A stretch of 60,000 bases of DNA from Tubulanus polymorphus (GCF_964204645.1 NC_134026.1:12676450-12736449); one strand, 5' to 3'. Shown: positions 35,294 to 46,249, counted from the first letter of the stretch. Numbers and translations are program-made. Notes: a model not told the origin generated them from the letters alone.

Positions 35294-36168
35294 GCTTTCC
35301 AGGATATCATATGGATATCAACGATGAATTGATCAGCTTATTACTCGTACGTATATTTTCAGTTTATTTACGCCCTGAACGGTTCAAAGATCGGATAGTT
35401 CATACGTTCAATTAATATATACTAGTCATTTTAAGTAGAGTGCATGAAATCTTTCGTAGAAAACACGCAAATAACGTCATTGTAAATCTAATACGAGACA
35501 TAACTGAGATGAGTGTACGGTACGGTATGAATTTATCAATGATATAATATAACGTGGATTAATTGAGACTGCGATGATAGGTGTTAAAACAGTTCAGTTA
35601 TGCTGGTGGTGTCATCTTTGCTCAATTACTATGGTTATTCTTTATTTACTTCTGACCACTTATTTTGGATGATGATAATTTTTTCCTTTTGGCTGATAAA
35701 GGTAACTGTATTTGTGTTGTGTCATTGCCTGAACTCTGCTCTGATGTCAAATGTTGCATGTTACTATCATTGTGTCACGAAGTTATTTCCAGTCAGTAAT
35801 CGAAAGATCTTCAAAACAGAGAAATGCGTACTACTTGCAACTTGCATCACCAACTGATCTTCGGGACGCTATAACAACACAACACGTCGCTACTTCTGTT
35901 CGTCGCAGAACCAACCAGAATTCGGGGATCGTTTGCAGATCATTCAAAATTACAGTTAACGTATCATCGCATCGTCCGTATATAACGACAACATGTGACT
36001 CTTTCGTGAATGACTGATAATCCGGATGTTACTGTCCAGCGTTTGCACATTTTTGCGCGGTGAAAGTCAATCTTTCATGTTTTCGCGATGGAAGGAGTTT
36101 TGATGAACTTATAGTATCTGCGTTTTCCGCAAATTTGGAGGACCAAATTTAATTGGACAAGGGGCATC

Positions 36169-36262
36169 TGTCACCCTGATATAATTTGCATATTTCATTA
36201 TCATATAGATCTACAATGTCATATCGAACAGTTCATAACATTTCATAGCTCTACTACATATT

Positions 36263-36305
<43 letters not shown>

Positions 36306-36687
36306 TAATATAACTTATGACTATAGTGTCAATATGTGCTTTAAGGTCGTAATCAACATGTGACATTACTCAACATGTTTTCACGATAATTAGCTATAGT
36401 CAGTGCTCATCGATAATTAATTAATGTCTCTCAAACATGTCGCTAGGTGTTTATTTGTGCGTCCTGATGTCTACAACTTGTCTGACACCTAGTTCTCACA
36501 TTATACTCATGATTCTGTATATAAAGACTATGTAAAGCTATGATAATCATTCTCATTCCGGGATGCAATAAAGATTGTACATATAAGGTTTAACTGCCTT
36601 GTTGTTCCTGATGGATGGAATCCTGTACCGCTGGTGTAAATGCTAGTTCCCCAGCCAGCCTGCCGATACAACAACCAGCCGGTTACA
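36169..36687 (+). repeat. gypsy 3 3' LTR (putative)
   Basis: Begins TGTCACCCTG after a purine-rich tract (ggacaagggg at 36155-36164) and ends CCGGTTACA. TG...CA ends, a TATAAA at 36519, AATAAA near 36567 and an ending inside the Polinton integrase gene support an LTR of about 519 bp. No 5' partner remains, so the left boundary is inferred. It contains a (TAA)n run at about 36262-36305. Confidence 0.65.
36262..36305. repeat. (TAA)n microsatellite
   Basis: About 13 consecutive taa/ata triplets within the putative LTR. Confidence 0.9.
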
Positions 36688-37645
36688 CTTTTTCTATTTT
36701 GTATTCTATTTCATCTGGATTTGGTACAAGTGATAATTCTTGTTCATAGAAATAACCTAATATTTCTTCATCTTTTAGATCTTCTAATTTATAAACAAAA
36801 GGTTTAGTTAATATTATCTTTTTAATCTTGAATATTTCTTCAGTAAAATTTGGGGTATAACCTTTGTAAAAGGTTTTTCTATATTTAGATATTCTAACGT
36901 GTTGTCCTATTTTAAATTTAGGTTCTCCGAAATCATGTGTAACAAATGCTCCATACAGATTATTCCAAACTATTTCCGAATTATCTTCTTTTCTAGCTTG
37001 TATAGGTTTCATATTTATAGAACTATGTTTAGAATTATTATAACCTTTCACTAAATCATCTAATACATCGATATATTTATATGTTTCATTAGCAGTAAAG
37101 TATTTCCACATTCTAGTTTTCAATGTTTTATTAAATCTTTCTATAATAGATGCTTTTTTATCTGAGTGTGTTGAAAAATAGTCTACATCGTTATCAGATA
37201 ATAGTTTTTTAAAATGTTTGTTATAAAATTCCTTACCTTCATCAAATTGTATCTTATCTGGAATAGCTTCTTTAAAGTTAGATTTAAAAGAATTTGTCAC
37301 TTCTATACCAGTTTTAGTTTTGATTGGAATTGACCAGGCGTATCGACTGAATATGTCTATAACATTTAATATCCAGAAATATCCTTTGTTGTATTCTTCT
37401 AAGTTCTTCATGTCAATTAAATCTGCTTGCCATTGTTGATCGATATATGAAACCATAACTTTTCTTGTTAAATAAGTTTTATCCATTTTCTTGTAGTTTT
37501 GATATGTTGGTTGATTTTGTAACCATGATTTCAATTCACTATATTTTATATTACCATGTGGGTGCCGTACGGCACCATTTTCATTATCAGATTTAATTTT
37601 ATTCCATAATTCTGAAACGTTAGAATATGATACTTCACTTGGATA
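36683..37645 (-). pseudogene. int: Polinton integrase (rve), truncated at the 3' end
   Basis: A retroviral-type integrase. The clean part (37534-36683, 283 codons) has the DDE core: 'QWQADLIDM' (Asp38 or Asp41), 'IQFDEGKEF' (Asp98) and 'IIERFNKTLK' (Glu132). A C-terminal SH3-like/GPY segment ends 'LVPNPDEIEYKIEKV'. The frame also stays open upstream to about 37645, giving a longer N-terminus before a TAG. The stop codon lies on the junction with the gypsy LTR (36683-36687), so the native C-terminus was removed by that insertion. It would insert the element, making the 6-bp duplication. Confidence 0.85.
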
Positions 37646-37705
37646 CTAATCATGGATTATTATTTGAATCAATATCAGATAAAGTCTGTGATTCATTTAT
37701 ATCAG

Positions 37706-37813
37706 TTAATTTCTTTTCTTAGCTTTTTTTAATTCTGAAGATCTTTTACCTAATTCTCTTGCCCATTTAATTTGTTTCATGGATCTAGCCTTTTTCTTAA
37801 CGCTATCACTCAT
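37706..37813 (-). pseudogene. Small basic Polinton protein
   Basis: A 36-codon frame from ATAAATG encodes a Lys/Arg-rich peptide ('KKKARSMKQIKWARELGKRS'). A one-base shift after the basic tract would extend it by about 25 codons of a Ser/Asp-rich tail, so the gene is probably broken. It overlaps the end of the previous gene by 8 bases. Short basic frames next to integrase recur in Polintons; DNA binding is only a guess from charge. Confidence 0.5.
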
Positions 37814-38409
37814 TTATTTTAGTTAATTTTTGTTCTGATTCATTTTCTGTTTCGATGTTTGGTTGTAGTACATCTGTTTCGTTCTTACCTGATTTATATT
37901 CCATAGGCTTGATGTTCGAAAATGTTATGACACCAGTAGAAATTAATGTCATAACCGATCCTAATTGAAATGAAGCATAACCAACCCATCTTTGTAATTC
38001 AGTCATAACTAAGTAGTCATTTTTCAAATCACTATATAATTTATTTTCATCATCAATTGGTATTAACTGGTTACATAATTTTGAATAACATTTGACAATA
38101 CCATCTGAAATAGAATCATTTATTCTAGCTAATCTAGCTTCTTCATAAATCTTAAAATATTTTATTACTTTATCTGGTTTCATAGCATCTAATTCTTGAA
38201 AAGTAATAGTCTTAGTTAAAAACTCTCTACACTTTCCGCTAGCAATCAATAGTTCTAGATGATGCTTACAATATAAATAGTATTCCTAATCTATATTGTT
38301 CTTAACTTAAAATGGAATTAGAAACAACTGGATCCTTATTATCACTGATACCTAAATCATCTAATGTTTTTTCAATATCAATACTATTCTTACTCGATTT
38401 CTTTGACAT
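37806..38409 (-). pseudogene. Polinton conserved small protein with C-terminal hydrophobic segment
   Basis: The gene starts at 38409 in the context ATAAATG. It is interrupted by a TAA about 35 codons in and a frameshift near 38290, then runs open for 147 codons to 37806. The conserved part includes 'ASGKCREFLTKTITF', 'IDDENKLYSDLKNDYLV' and a hydrophobic stretch ('LGSVMTLISTGVITF'). Similar proteins are typical neighbours of the integrase gene in animal Polintons. No enzymatic motif, function unknown. Confidence 0.6.
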
Positions 38410-39556
38410 TTATATTAGAGAAATTTAATAAGAAAAATATTATAAGTATTATAAAATGATACTAGATAGTTAAAATTAAAGAATTCTAGTATTGACTACT
38501 GATACTAGCTATTTGAATTTAAAGAATTTCTATTTGAATCTATTCAAAATATAAAGTATTCTCTTTTTGAAAAGAAAATATTAAAAATATAATAGAATTC
38601 ACTAGCTAGTTGAAGTTATTGTTTTTTAAATATTTTTTATTTAAAATAGGATTTAATATCTCACTACTATTGTTTATCTATAGGAGCAGTAATCATAAAT
38701 GTCCAGATAAGTCATTTCGGATTCTCGATAATAAATCCTAAAACTGAAAATAAATTCAAAGAAACGACTGGTGGAAATACTATTTCATAAACACACATAT
38801 ATTTCATTCTACAATCATTATCGATTTCCACATTCCAAGCCGCTCCACTCAGGCCCGGTAAGTTATGCGTGGAATGCAGGAATCAATAAAGTATAATACA
38901 ACATCTGTCACTGTGTGTCATTAACAACAGCTTAATGACGCAATTGAAATTCCGACAAACGTAATGCATTGAAAGCCTATACAGTATGGCAAACGACTAC
39001 AGTCTCATGAGTTGAAATATCCTTTATTTCTGATTCCACGTCCATCTATCTTCACTTTCTTGATTCAATGGTCTTCATTTTGTTATCTAAAAGATAAATA
39101 TCTAGCGTAGAATAAAACTAACTTGAAGTTGTAGTTGTAAAATATTAATTACAACACTTAAACATGACCATTTGTGGCGCATCTTACCAGGATAAGTTTT
39201 ACATGTTTAACGTTTCCCGACGCCTTAATAACAACAAAAACAGTACTTACATTTATAACTGTAAACTCCTAAAATTGTGTTTATAGAGAGGATATCCTAT
39301 TCGTTCCTATGCTTATGTGCTGCGCGTTTATAGCTGCCAGTTATTCACTAGCTAAACACTGTCTGTGCAACAGATGTTCCTTTGTAATGTAATTGATTAA
39401 TCCTTTTCAACTGAAATAGCACATTCGATCAATATTCAAATGAGGTACACCCTATTCAACTGAATATAACGTGCGACAGATGCTTTTGTAAACAACCTAA
39501 TACAATTACATACAGGTGGTTTGACATAGATCGAGAGTAACCGGTTTTCTAAGCGC
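38410..39556. other. Gene-free segment inside the Polinton
   Basis: 1.15 kb without a plausible frame on either strand. Up to about 38650 it is A/T-rich like the rest of the element. From about 38650 to 39540 it has a higher G+C, host-like composition with no recognised terminal repeats. It may be an unrecognised insertion that replaced genes; packaging ATPase and protease are missing from this element. Confidence 0.5.
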
Positions 39557-40210
39557 TTAAGCTTCAACGTATTTTTCATTATGTGTTGAGTTCCATAATT
39601 CAACAAATGTCTTTGCTTTATCCAGTTGATCTAAATATAACTGTAAATCTAGTTTATTAGATTTAATTATGTTTTCCTTCTTTTCTAAAGGCCTTAAATT
39701 TTTCCAACTCCAAATAAGTTTTTTATTGTATTCATCATTCATGTTAAATTTAGATATTGGTACCACATGATCAATATGGTAATAATCCCCATAATTATCT
39801 ATATTCATTTTATCATCGAATTGATATATTATCCATGATATGAAAAATTCATCTGAACAACCCAATAAATTAGATAGTGTTTCTGAATGTGTTTCTTTGT
39901 TGAATAATTGTGTTAATCTAGATCTTAAGCATTGTTTCAATCTAAAATTAAGATCTGTTTGATATCTTTCTCTCATATATTCTGTCATATAATCATTATA
40001 AGCCTCTCTATTATCTTCTCTGTATTGTTTGGTATATAGTTTAAAACAAGTTTTACAGCAATATTGAAAACCATCTTTGCTAATCTTACGCTTACTAAAT
40101 TCTGTTAAAGCTAATTTATCTAATTCACATTTAGAACACTTCTTGTAATATATATTTATAACACCAGTGTTATTTGTAATATTTATAGTTTGTGGTTGTT
40201 CTGGTTCCAT
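39557..40210 (-). CDS. HNH endonuclease with zinc-ribbon
   Basis: 217 codons, uninterrupted, starting in the context AATAAATGG. The N-terminal zinc ribbon has Cys25/Cys28 ('CSKC') and Cys52/Cys55 ('CKTC'). After a charged helical region the HNH core reads 'YYHIDHVVPISKF' (His145, Asp147, His148), then 'WSWKNLRPLEKKENIIKSNK', with Asn171 and Asn180 as the expected partners. This layout matches HNH nucleases found in large DNA viruses, virophages and phages. It starts 17 nt after the major capsid gene stop. The role could be DNA processing or homing. It is one of the few genes here without breaks. Confidence 0.8.
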   Translation of the reverse strand: MEPEQPQTINITNNTGVINIYYKKCSKCELDKLALTEFSKRKISKDGFQYCCKTCFKLYTKQYREDNREAYNDYMTEYMRERYQTDLNFRLKQCLRSRLTQLFNKETHSETLSNLLGCSDEFFISWIIYQFDDKMNIDNYGDYYHIDHVVPISKFNMNDEYNKKLIWSWKNLRPLEKKENIIKSNKLDLQLYLDQLDKAKTFVELWNSTHNEKYVEA

Positions 40211-40227
40211 TTATTATACATATTTTT

Positions 40228-41169
40228 TTATACTAAAATGATTTTAGTAAAAAATATACCTATATTTAAAATATACCTATGTATTAGATACCCAGGATTA
40301 TAATAATTATCAACATTTATTGCGCCATTAGTATATGTTGCAATGGTAAAAAATATTAATATACCTTTAATAGATCTTCTTGGGAAGTTAATATTCTCAT
40401 TAATTATTTCATCATTTGCATTAATAGTTACAGTTTTAAATTTATCAATATAATCATATAATAATGAAAATCCTTGATTGTATTGAGTTTGAATTATACT
40501 TGAAATATTTTCATCAGTTACTGTATCATATTCTAAACATATATTCGATAATTTATAACTCATATCTTTATTAACGCTAGATATTACAATTTCATTAACA
40601 GGAGCAAATGTTATTTCGAATATAACATCTTCTTGAATTGCGTATTTATATAAAGGTGCATTATTATTTATCAATTCAAAGTCTAATGGAATTTTATATT
40701 TGCTTCCATATATACTTTTTATCAATTTATCTATAGAATTAGTTAATATTGCATTATGTGCTTCTGATCTTAATTTATTTTGGTTTTCTGATTGGATGCC
40801 TTGAAATATCATATTATTTCTATTTTCTTCAGTTAACCATAAATCTTTATAATGCATAAATAAATTATAATCATCTAATGAGAAAACTGTTTCTGGACCA
40901 ATCTTTATTGTTAATTTTTTAATCAAATATCTTCCAACATTATCAACAACATAATTATTATTATAACCGATTACTTTTATATCGGCTGATAAATAAATAC
41001 TATTTGGAACATAAAAAGTATTTTGTGTTAATCGAGGAATTCTAACATATAAAGTTTCATCGGGATTAATATTAGAAGGGTTATGAGTAATTATATGATG
41101 TGATCTTTCTGCTTTAATAGCATTAGATATTCTATGATTCTTAGAAGGATTGATATAACTCCCACTCAT
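40228..41169 (-). pseudogene. Polinton major capsid protein (double jelly-roll), C-terminally truncated
   Basis: 313 codons from AATAAATG. Conserved landmarks of Polinton/adintovirus hexon-like capsid proteins are visible: 'LYVRIPRLTQNTFYVPNS', 'VDNVGRYLIKKLTIKIG', 'YKDLWLTEENRNNMI', 'YKIPLDFELI', 'VIFEITFAPVNEIV' and 'NINFPRRSIKGILIFF'. Family members are usually around 500-650 residues. Here the resemblance stops at about residue 290 and the last 20 residues look out of frame, so the C-terminal jelly roll is mostly lost. The HNH gene follows at once, which points to a deletion at this junction. Confidence 0.8.
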
Positions 41170-41189
41170 TTATTCAACAAAAAAATTAA

Positions 41190-42647
41190 TTATTTATTTT
41201 TTATCATGTTTACTAACCCAAAAATAATAGCACTTACAACTGTAATTTAAAATAAAATAATATGTTCAGCAGCAAAGTTAATAATGTTTCCTGCAGATTT
41301 CAATATAAAACCAACAATTGATGCAATAACTGCTGGCAATGCTGCAGCAGATTTTTTAGATAGTTCCCATGAATATTTTGCTAATTTCTTTAAACCATCC
41401 TTAACTTTATCTTGTATAGAATTATTATCATTCGGGGGATTATCTGGTTTATTTGGAGTAGGAGTAGATTTCAGTGAATTTGATATAGCTAAACCTATTG
41501 TTGTAAATAACATAGTTACAGCTGTTAGAATTGAAAGAATTGTTATTCCTTCTAATTTGAATAACAATTTTATTCTATCTTTTAATGATATTTTAGAATC
41601 TGGTTTTATCAACAAATCTTTAAAAATAACTTTTAATCTATTAATATTAAAATCATATGATTTCAATAATGATTTAATTTCTTCTTTTTGTACTTCTAAA
41701 TTATCTTTTAAATTATTAATTTCTTTTTCTAAACGTAATTCTTTTTTCCTATATTCTATTTCATCAATTACTTGACGATCAAGATCAGACTTTAATTGTT
41801 CTATTTCTTTATTTTTATCAGTTAATTCTTTTTCTAAATTTCTAATTTCAATATCTCTTATACTTTTATCATGCGCAATTTTATCAGATGCATGTCTTAT
41901 ACTTTCAATTTCTCTAATTACATCAACAGAAAATATATTATTTAAATCTTCTAATTCTTGATCTGTTGCATCAAGTAATCCATTTGGTAAAAGTTTTTCA
42001 GTTTGAACTTCTCTTGAATTAGGTTTACTAGTTTTGGAATTAATAACTTCTTTAGGAATTTTTTTGGTCTTAAATTTTCATTAATTATCTTCAAAAAATA
42101 ATCATTTCTTTTTTTAAATTCTCTTATATTATCATCTCTTTCTTCTTGTGTAACATCAGTTATAACATCATTAATGATTTTCTTAATTCTATCTGGTTTT
42201 AATAAATTAAAAGTTGATTGTTTTATTATTTTATCGTTACTTTTAAGATTTGAAATCTTAAAATAATAGTCATCTTTCAAATGCCAATAATAATCACCAT
42301 TTGAATATTTTAAACCTTCTACTAAATAATCCATACCTTTATTTGTTATATTGAAACCAGATCTTTTTAACATTGGTTTAAAATCGTCTTTTAAATTTTC
42401 ATACTTTAATTTTTTTTTCTAATTCTGGTACTTCATTTTGAATATATATTCTCGATTTAGCTCCTCTAATATATTCATCTGTTGATGGGGCTTTAGAACC
42501 AGGAACAACTTCTGGTAAATTAGTATTATATTCTATTTTATTATCATTACTAAAACTTGGTTCACTAAAATCAGGTGGTTGTTCATCACTTATACCAGGT
42601 TCATCTAAAGGACCCAATGGAAAATCTTCTACACCTTCTACATCCAT
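41190..42647 (-). pseudogene. Polinton coiled-coil protein with C-terminal membrane segments
   Basis: One gene of about 485 codons broken in three places: a frameshift in an A9 run near 42410, a frameshift in an A7 run near 42058, and an in-frame TAA at 41247-41249. The N-terminus is acidic and proline-rich (42647-42399). A basic region, a long Lys/Glu coiled coil (about 41940-41670) and a hydrophobic C-terminus with two or three membrane-like stretches follow. The start context is GTAAATGG. Function unknown; a minor virion or membrane protein is plausible. Confidence 0.6.
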
Positions 42648-42662
42648 TTACATAATAAAAAA

Positions 42663-43982
42663 TTAAAATTTAAAATATAATATTCCTCCGATTACAATTC
42701 CTATAAAAGTTATAGCTAATTTAGTATTTTCCTGGGATTTATTATCATCATTTAGTTTAATTATATCATGTTGAATAATATCAGCTTTTATATCTTCTGA
42801 TGTATTGTAATCTTTTATTTTAGAATCATTATTTAATTTAATATTATTAGTTTTAGTTTCGGTTGATTGAATGTGTTTTTTATTTTTTTCACCTTCCATT
42901 AATTTTGGAGCAGTAATAATCTTTTTATTTATATCATTTAATCCAAATGAATTATTTATTGTTGCAGTTTTAATTAGATTATTATAACCAATTATGCTTC
43001 CCATCTTTAATACTAAATCAATAGAAATAATTAATAGATTAGGGCCTATACAATAATTTAATCTAATATGTGATTTATCTAAATAATTTTGATATCTTAC
43101 AATGTTTTCTGGAATCGATCTATTTTTATCATAATGAATTGAATCTTCAAATAATACTTTGAATTGTTTCTGCGCATCGAATGAAGTGTTATCATTTCCA
43201 ATTATTGGGGATCTTGTTTCAACTTACGCACCTAAAGTACATATCAAATAAGTTCTAATAGATTGATTTATTCTTTGTATACCAGCTTTAGTAAAACCTT
43301 CACTATTTTCTAAAATGAAATTAACCCAACCATTATTATTTTGTTGTTGTATATTATTTTAATATTTTGGTAATTCATTCCAATTTAGTGTTCTTATATC
43401 TGAATTTGTCATTATTTTTCCAAATTCTTTAGTATATAATATTCCTAATCCACCCATTGTTCCAATTTTTGCTCTAAAATCTTTATTTGAATTAATATTA
43501 AATTCATTACATATTTTATAAAACTTAGAAAAATTAATATTATTATTCAATTCTTTAAAATATTTTGAACCTGGTAAAGGACATTCTATTTCATCTAATA
43601 TTAATTTTATTTGAAAATAAGTATGAAATCTAAAAAGTGATAACATCAATGGTAAACTTGGTTTATTCAAATGATCATTCCAACTAATTCCACATCCTGT
43701 TGTTGCGCAATAAACAGCAAAATTTAATTGGTTCTGCCAATACTTCATATTAGATTTTAATAACCATTGTTTTGCCTCATTTAAATTTTTAAAATTAATT
43801 GTATACACATGAAATATATTTTCCATCTTTACATGAAAATTATTACTTTCAGTAACATAAATATATAAATCAATTAATGAATTTAAAACTTCATTTCTAT
43901 ATGTAATATCCCTATTAAAATCTATTGTTGGAATATTATATTTAATTGATTTATTATATTGGGAAGCTTTTGGAAACCCCAT
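42663..43982 (-). pseudogene. Polinton conserved ~440-codon protein
   Basis: One continuous frame from ATG 43982 (context TATAAATGG) to 42663, broken by in-frame TAA at 43359-43361 and 43224-43226. The N-terminal domain has 'WQNQLNFAVYCATTGCGIS', 'SLPLMLSLFRFHTYFQIK' and 'GLGILYTKEFGKI', a pattern typical of a conserved Polinton protein of unknown role. The C-terminal third is hydrophilic and ends in a single membrane segment ('LAITFIGIVIGGILYFKF'). Probably structural; I cannot name it. Confidence 0.6.
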
Positions 43983-43998
43983 TTATATAATTAAAAAA

Positions 43999-44414
43999 TT
44001 AATAATTAACTAATTCTTTTAATAATTTATCTTGTTCTTCAACTGTTATATGACCATTATATAATCTAGTGTATTCTTTAATTTATTAATTTCTTTTATA
44101 TTAGTTTTCATTTTTTCTTTATTACTTTTTATATTTAATTTTGAACTTATACCAGTTAAAACACTTGAACTTAATCCTAGTACGCCAATTGATATAGCTA
44201 AAGGTGTTAATGGACTGAATATTGCTAGAAATGTTATTACAGAACTAATTGTAACCGAACCACTTATGATCAAATAATATATAATTTTACTTTTTAAATA
44301 TTTTTTCTTTTTTATCTTTAAGTCACTTTCAAATTCTAATATTTGTTTTTCTAAATATATTTTTAATTTAGTTTTATTTATATCATGAGGAATAATATCA
44401 ATATTATCATCCAT
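43999..44414 (-). pseudogene. Polinton two-helix membrane protein
   Basis: Begins in the context AATAAATGG. A basic amphipathic N-terminus is followed by two membrane segments ('YYLIISGSVTISSVITFLAI', then 'LAISIGVLGLSSSVLTGI') and a charged tail. A one-base shift near 44080 diverts the frame to an early stop at 44046. The other frame continues to TAA at 43999-44001, 16 nt before the next start, which matches the spacing elsewhere in this element and marks the original end. Confidence 0.6.
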
Positions 44415-44433
44415 TTATTTAGCAAAAAAATTA

Positions 44434-44854
44434 CTAATTAGTAAACTTATAATCAACAAATATAACAATAACAGTTCCGCCTAAAATCCAAATTATTTCA
44501 TATTTCTTCTGTTCATTACTTGGGGTATAATAATCTGATAATTTAGGTTTACATAGATGTAATTTTTTTTTATTTGTTACTGCGTTATATAAACTCATTG
44601 CATCATCAACTGATTGAAAATCTATGTGAAATCTTCTGATCATATAATTCCTTGTTAATATAATCCATATAGTTTTGTCTCTTTTCTCTATATTCTTCTG
44701 CTGCTTTATTGTATTTCTCTAATGCTAAGTTATGTCTTTTTTGTTCTGTTAATGATCCATTTTTATCAATATGTTTAAATAAATAACCGCCACCAGTAAA
44801 TGCTAAAGCGTTAACAATTGCCGATCCTATAATAGTTATAACTGCAGAAGCCAT
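44434..44854 (-). pseudogene. Polinton small conserved protein, frameshifted
   Basis: Two overlapping frames (44854-44606 and 44643-44434) form one gene of about 140 codons with a shift near 44640. The N-terminus is a small hydrophobic segment ('VNALAFTGGGYLFKHI'), followed by a charged helix ('KRHNLALEKYNKAAEEYREK'). The second frame resumes at 'RFHIDFQSVDDAMSLY', continues to 'PKLSDYYTPSNEQKKYEI' and ends in a membrane segment. The pattern is a recurrent Polinton gene of unknown function. Start context AATAAATGG. Confidence 0.65.
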
Positions 44855-44878
44855 TTATTTAGTAAAATAATTATGCAT

Positions 44879-45100
44879 TTATATGGGAGGAATATATTTT
44901 TGTTTTTCTAAATAATCAATAGTTAAATTAGATAAAGTAACTGCTAATGTTAATTTTAAAATATCATTGATATCAAATCTATCAACATTAACACTTCCCA
45001 TTTTAAATACTTTTTTTAATACCATTGAATAACCAACAGTTCCAACTGATAGTAATGCTCCATTATATAATCCAGTTATTATCCACTTATTATCACTCAT
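44879..45100 (-). CDS. Polinton small membrane protein
   Basis: 73 codons, intact. 'WIITGLYNGALLSVGTVGYS' forms a Gly-rich membrane-like segment and 'ILKLTLAVTLSNLTIDYL' a second one. Its ATG directly abuts the TAA stop of the upstream gene (TAA-ATG). Function unknown. Confidence 0.6.
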   Translation of the reverse strand: MSDNKWIITGLYNGALLSVGTVGYSMVLKKVFKMGSVNVDRFDINDILKLTLAVTLSNLTIDYLEKQKYIPPI

Positions 45101-45457
45101 TTATTTATCAAAAAAATTACTATCATCAAAATATTTAGTTATCTGATTTATGATTAATTCAACATTTATTTCATTACTAGTTTCATTTGTATATATTTCA
45201 ATTATTATTTTTTTAATATCATCGATGATAAAATCTTCATCTAATTCATAAAATCTTAAAGATTCTGTAATTAAATTAGTAATCTTTTCTACATTTAAAG
45301 TTTCTTTATCTATTGTTGTTTCATACTCAAATGTTGTTTCATTAGAAAATGTTATATTTTTGATATGTGTAATTACATCATTAACGTTAAATTTCATTTC
45401 TTTCTCACGTTTAAAATCAAATCCAAAACATATGCTCGGCCCAACAGTTATATTCAT
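45101..45457 (-). CDS. Polinton hypothetical protein
   Basis: 118 codons, intact, start context TATAAATG. Acidic, rich in Ile/Asn/Thr, with predicted helices at the C-terminal end ('ELIINQITKYFDD'). No recognised domain, signal peptide or membrane segment. It starts 16 nt after the penton-like gene ends. Confidence 0.5.
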   Translation of the reverse strand: MNITVGPSICFGFDFKREKEMKFNVNDVITHIKNITFSNETTFEYETTIDKETLNVEKITNLITESLRFYELDEDFIIDDIKKIIIEIYTNETSNEINVELIINQITKYFDDSNFFDK

Positions 45458-45473
45458 TTATATAATGAAAAAA

Positions 45474-46232
45474 TTACTCTCTACATCTTATAACTAATTC
45501 ATAAATTACAGGAAAGTTATTCAAATCAATTAAATATCCATTGTGATTTCTTATTTCTAATTTAAAATTATTAAATTGAGGAATACAGGGTTTAAAAACA
45601 CATTCTGTTAAATTATAATTTATTTGAGTTCCAAATTGTTTAACATTTTTTAGCGGTAAAATATTTAGTATACTAGAACTACAAATTGTTTCTTTAGTTG
45701 CTTCGAAAGTTTTTGTAGGCTCGATTAAATTGCAATAGATATAAAAGTGTGTAAAAGGTATTATATTTGAATTACCATCTACGTTTCCTGTAACGGTATC
45801 TGGTACAATTCCTAACAGTTTAGCTATAGGTTTTTTTACCATAAATGCATGTTGACTTTCATCTTATACCTTTATTTTAATTTTATTTGTGCTATCACTT
45901 TTTATAAATCTAATTAAAAATTTATCATCTCTTCTAATTTTCAACCGTGCTCTACGATTAATTTCTTGAGCTAATGTTTCTAAATTATATAATCCTGGTT
46001 TTAAAATTAGATGAAACCATTTATCTACATTTCTAATATGAAATAAAACAGTATTATCTTCAATAGTTTTATCCGATATATTATAAAAAGAATAACATAA
46101 ACTTATATTAACTAATTTTAAATCTACACAATTCTTAAATTCTCTATCTAATTGTACTAGTAAATTATGAGATTTATAATTTGTAAGTCTTCTAGAATCA
46201 ACAAATATTCTGTATTCTTTTAATTCTACCAT
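45474..46232 (-). pseudogene. Polinton penton-like minor capsid protein, in-frame stop
   Basis: One frame of 253 codons from 46232 (context AATAAATGG) to 45474 is split by a single TAA at 45864-45866. The N-terminal half is beta-rich ('EYRIFVDSRRL', 'CVDLKLVNISLCYSFYNIS'). The C-terminal half has 'VKQFGTQINYNL' and 'FNNFKLEIRNHNGYLIDLN', the pattern seen in minor capsid proteins of Polintons and adintoviruses. Order (just after polB, before small structural genes) supports it. Penton identity is an inference. Confidence 0.55.
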
Positions 46233-46249
46233 TTATTTTACATATTTTC

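Larger units (their letters stand above)
30727..36687 (+). mobile_element. Ty3/gypsy retrotransposon 3 (chromodomain type) nested in the Polinton
   Basis: Order: protease, reverse transcriptase, RNase H, integrase with its core missing, GPY-like region, chromodomain, a third frame, 3' LTR. Gag, primer-binding site and 5' LTR are absent, so the 5' part is deleted up to the Polinton terminal repeat. The Pol frame is long and open, indicating a fairly recent insertion compared with the Polinton around it. It lies antisense to the Polinton genes. Confidence 0.85.

Noticed and set aside
41284-41775. 163-codon plus-strand frame
   Set aside because: Antisense shadow of the coiled-coil/membrane gene of the Polinton.
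42663-43004. Separate 113-codon gene starting at 43004
   Set aside because: It is in frame with the gene beginning at 43982, and its ATG lacks the TAAATG context of every neighbour, so it is read as the 3' part of that broken gene.
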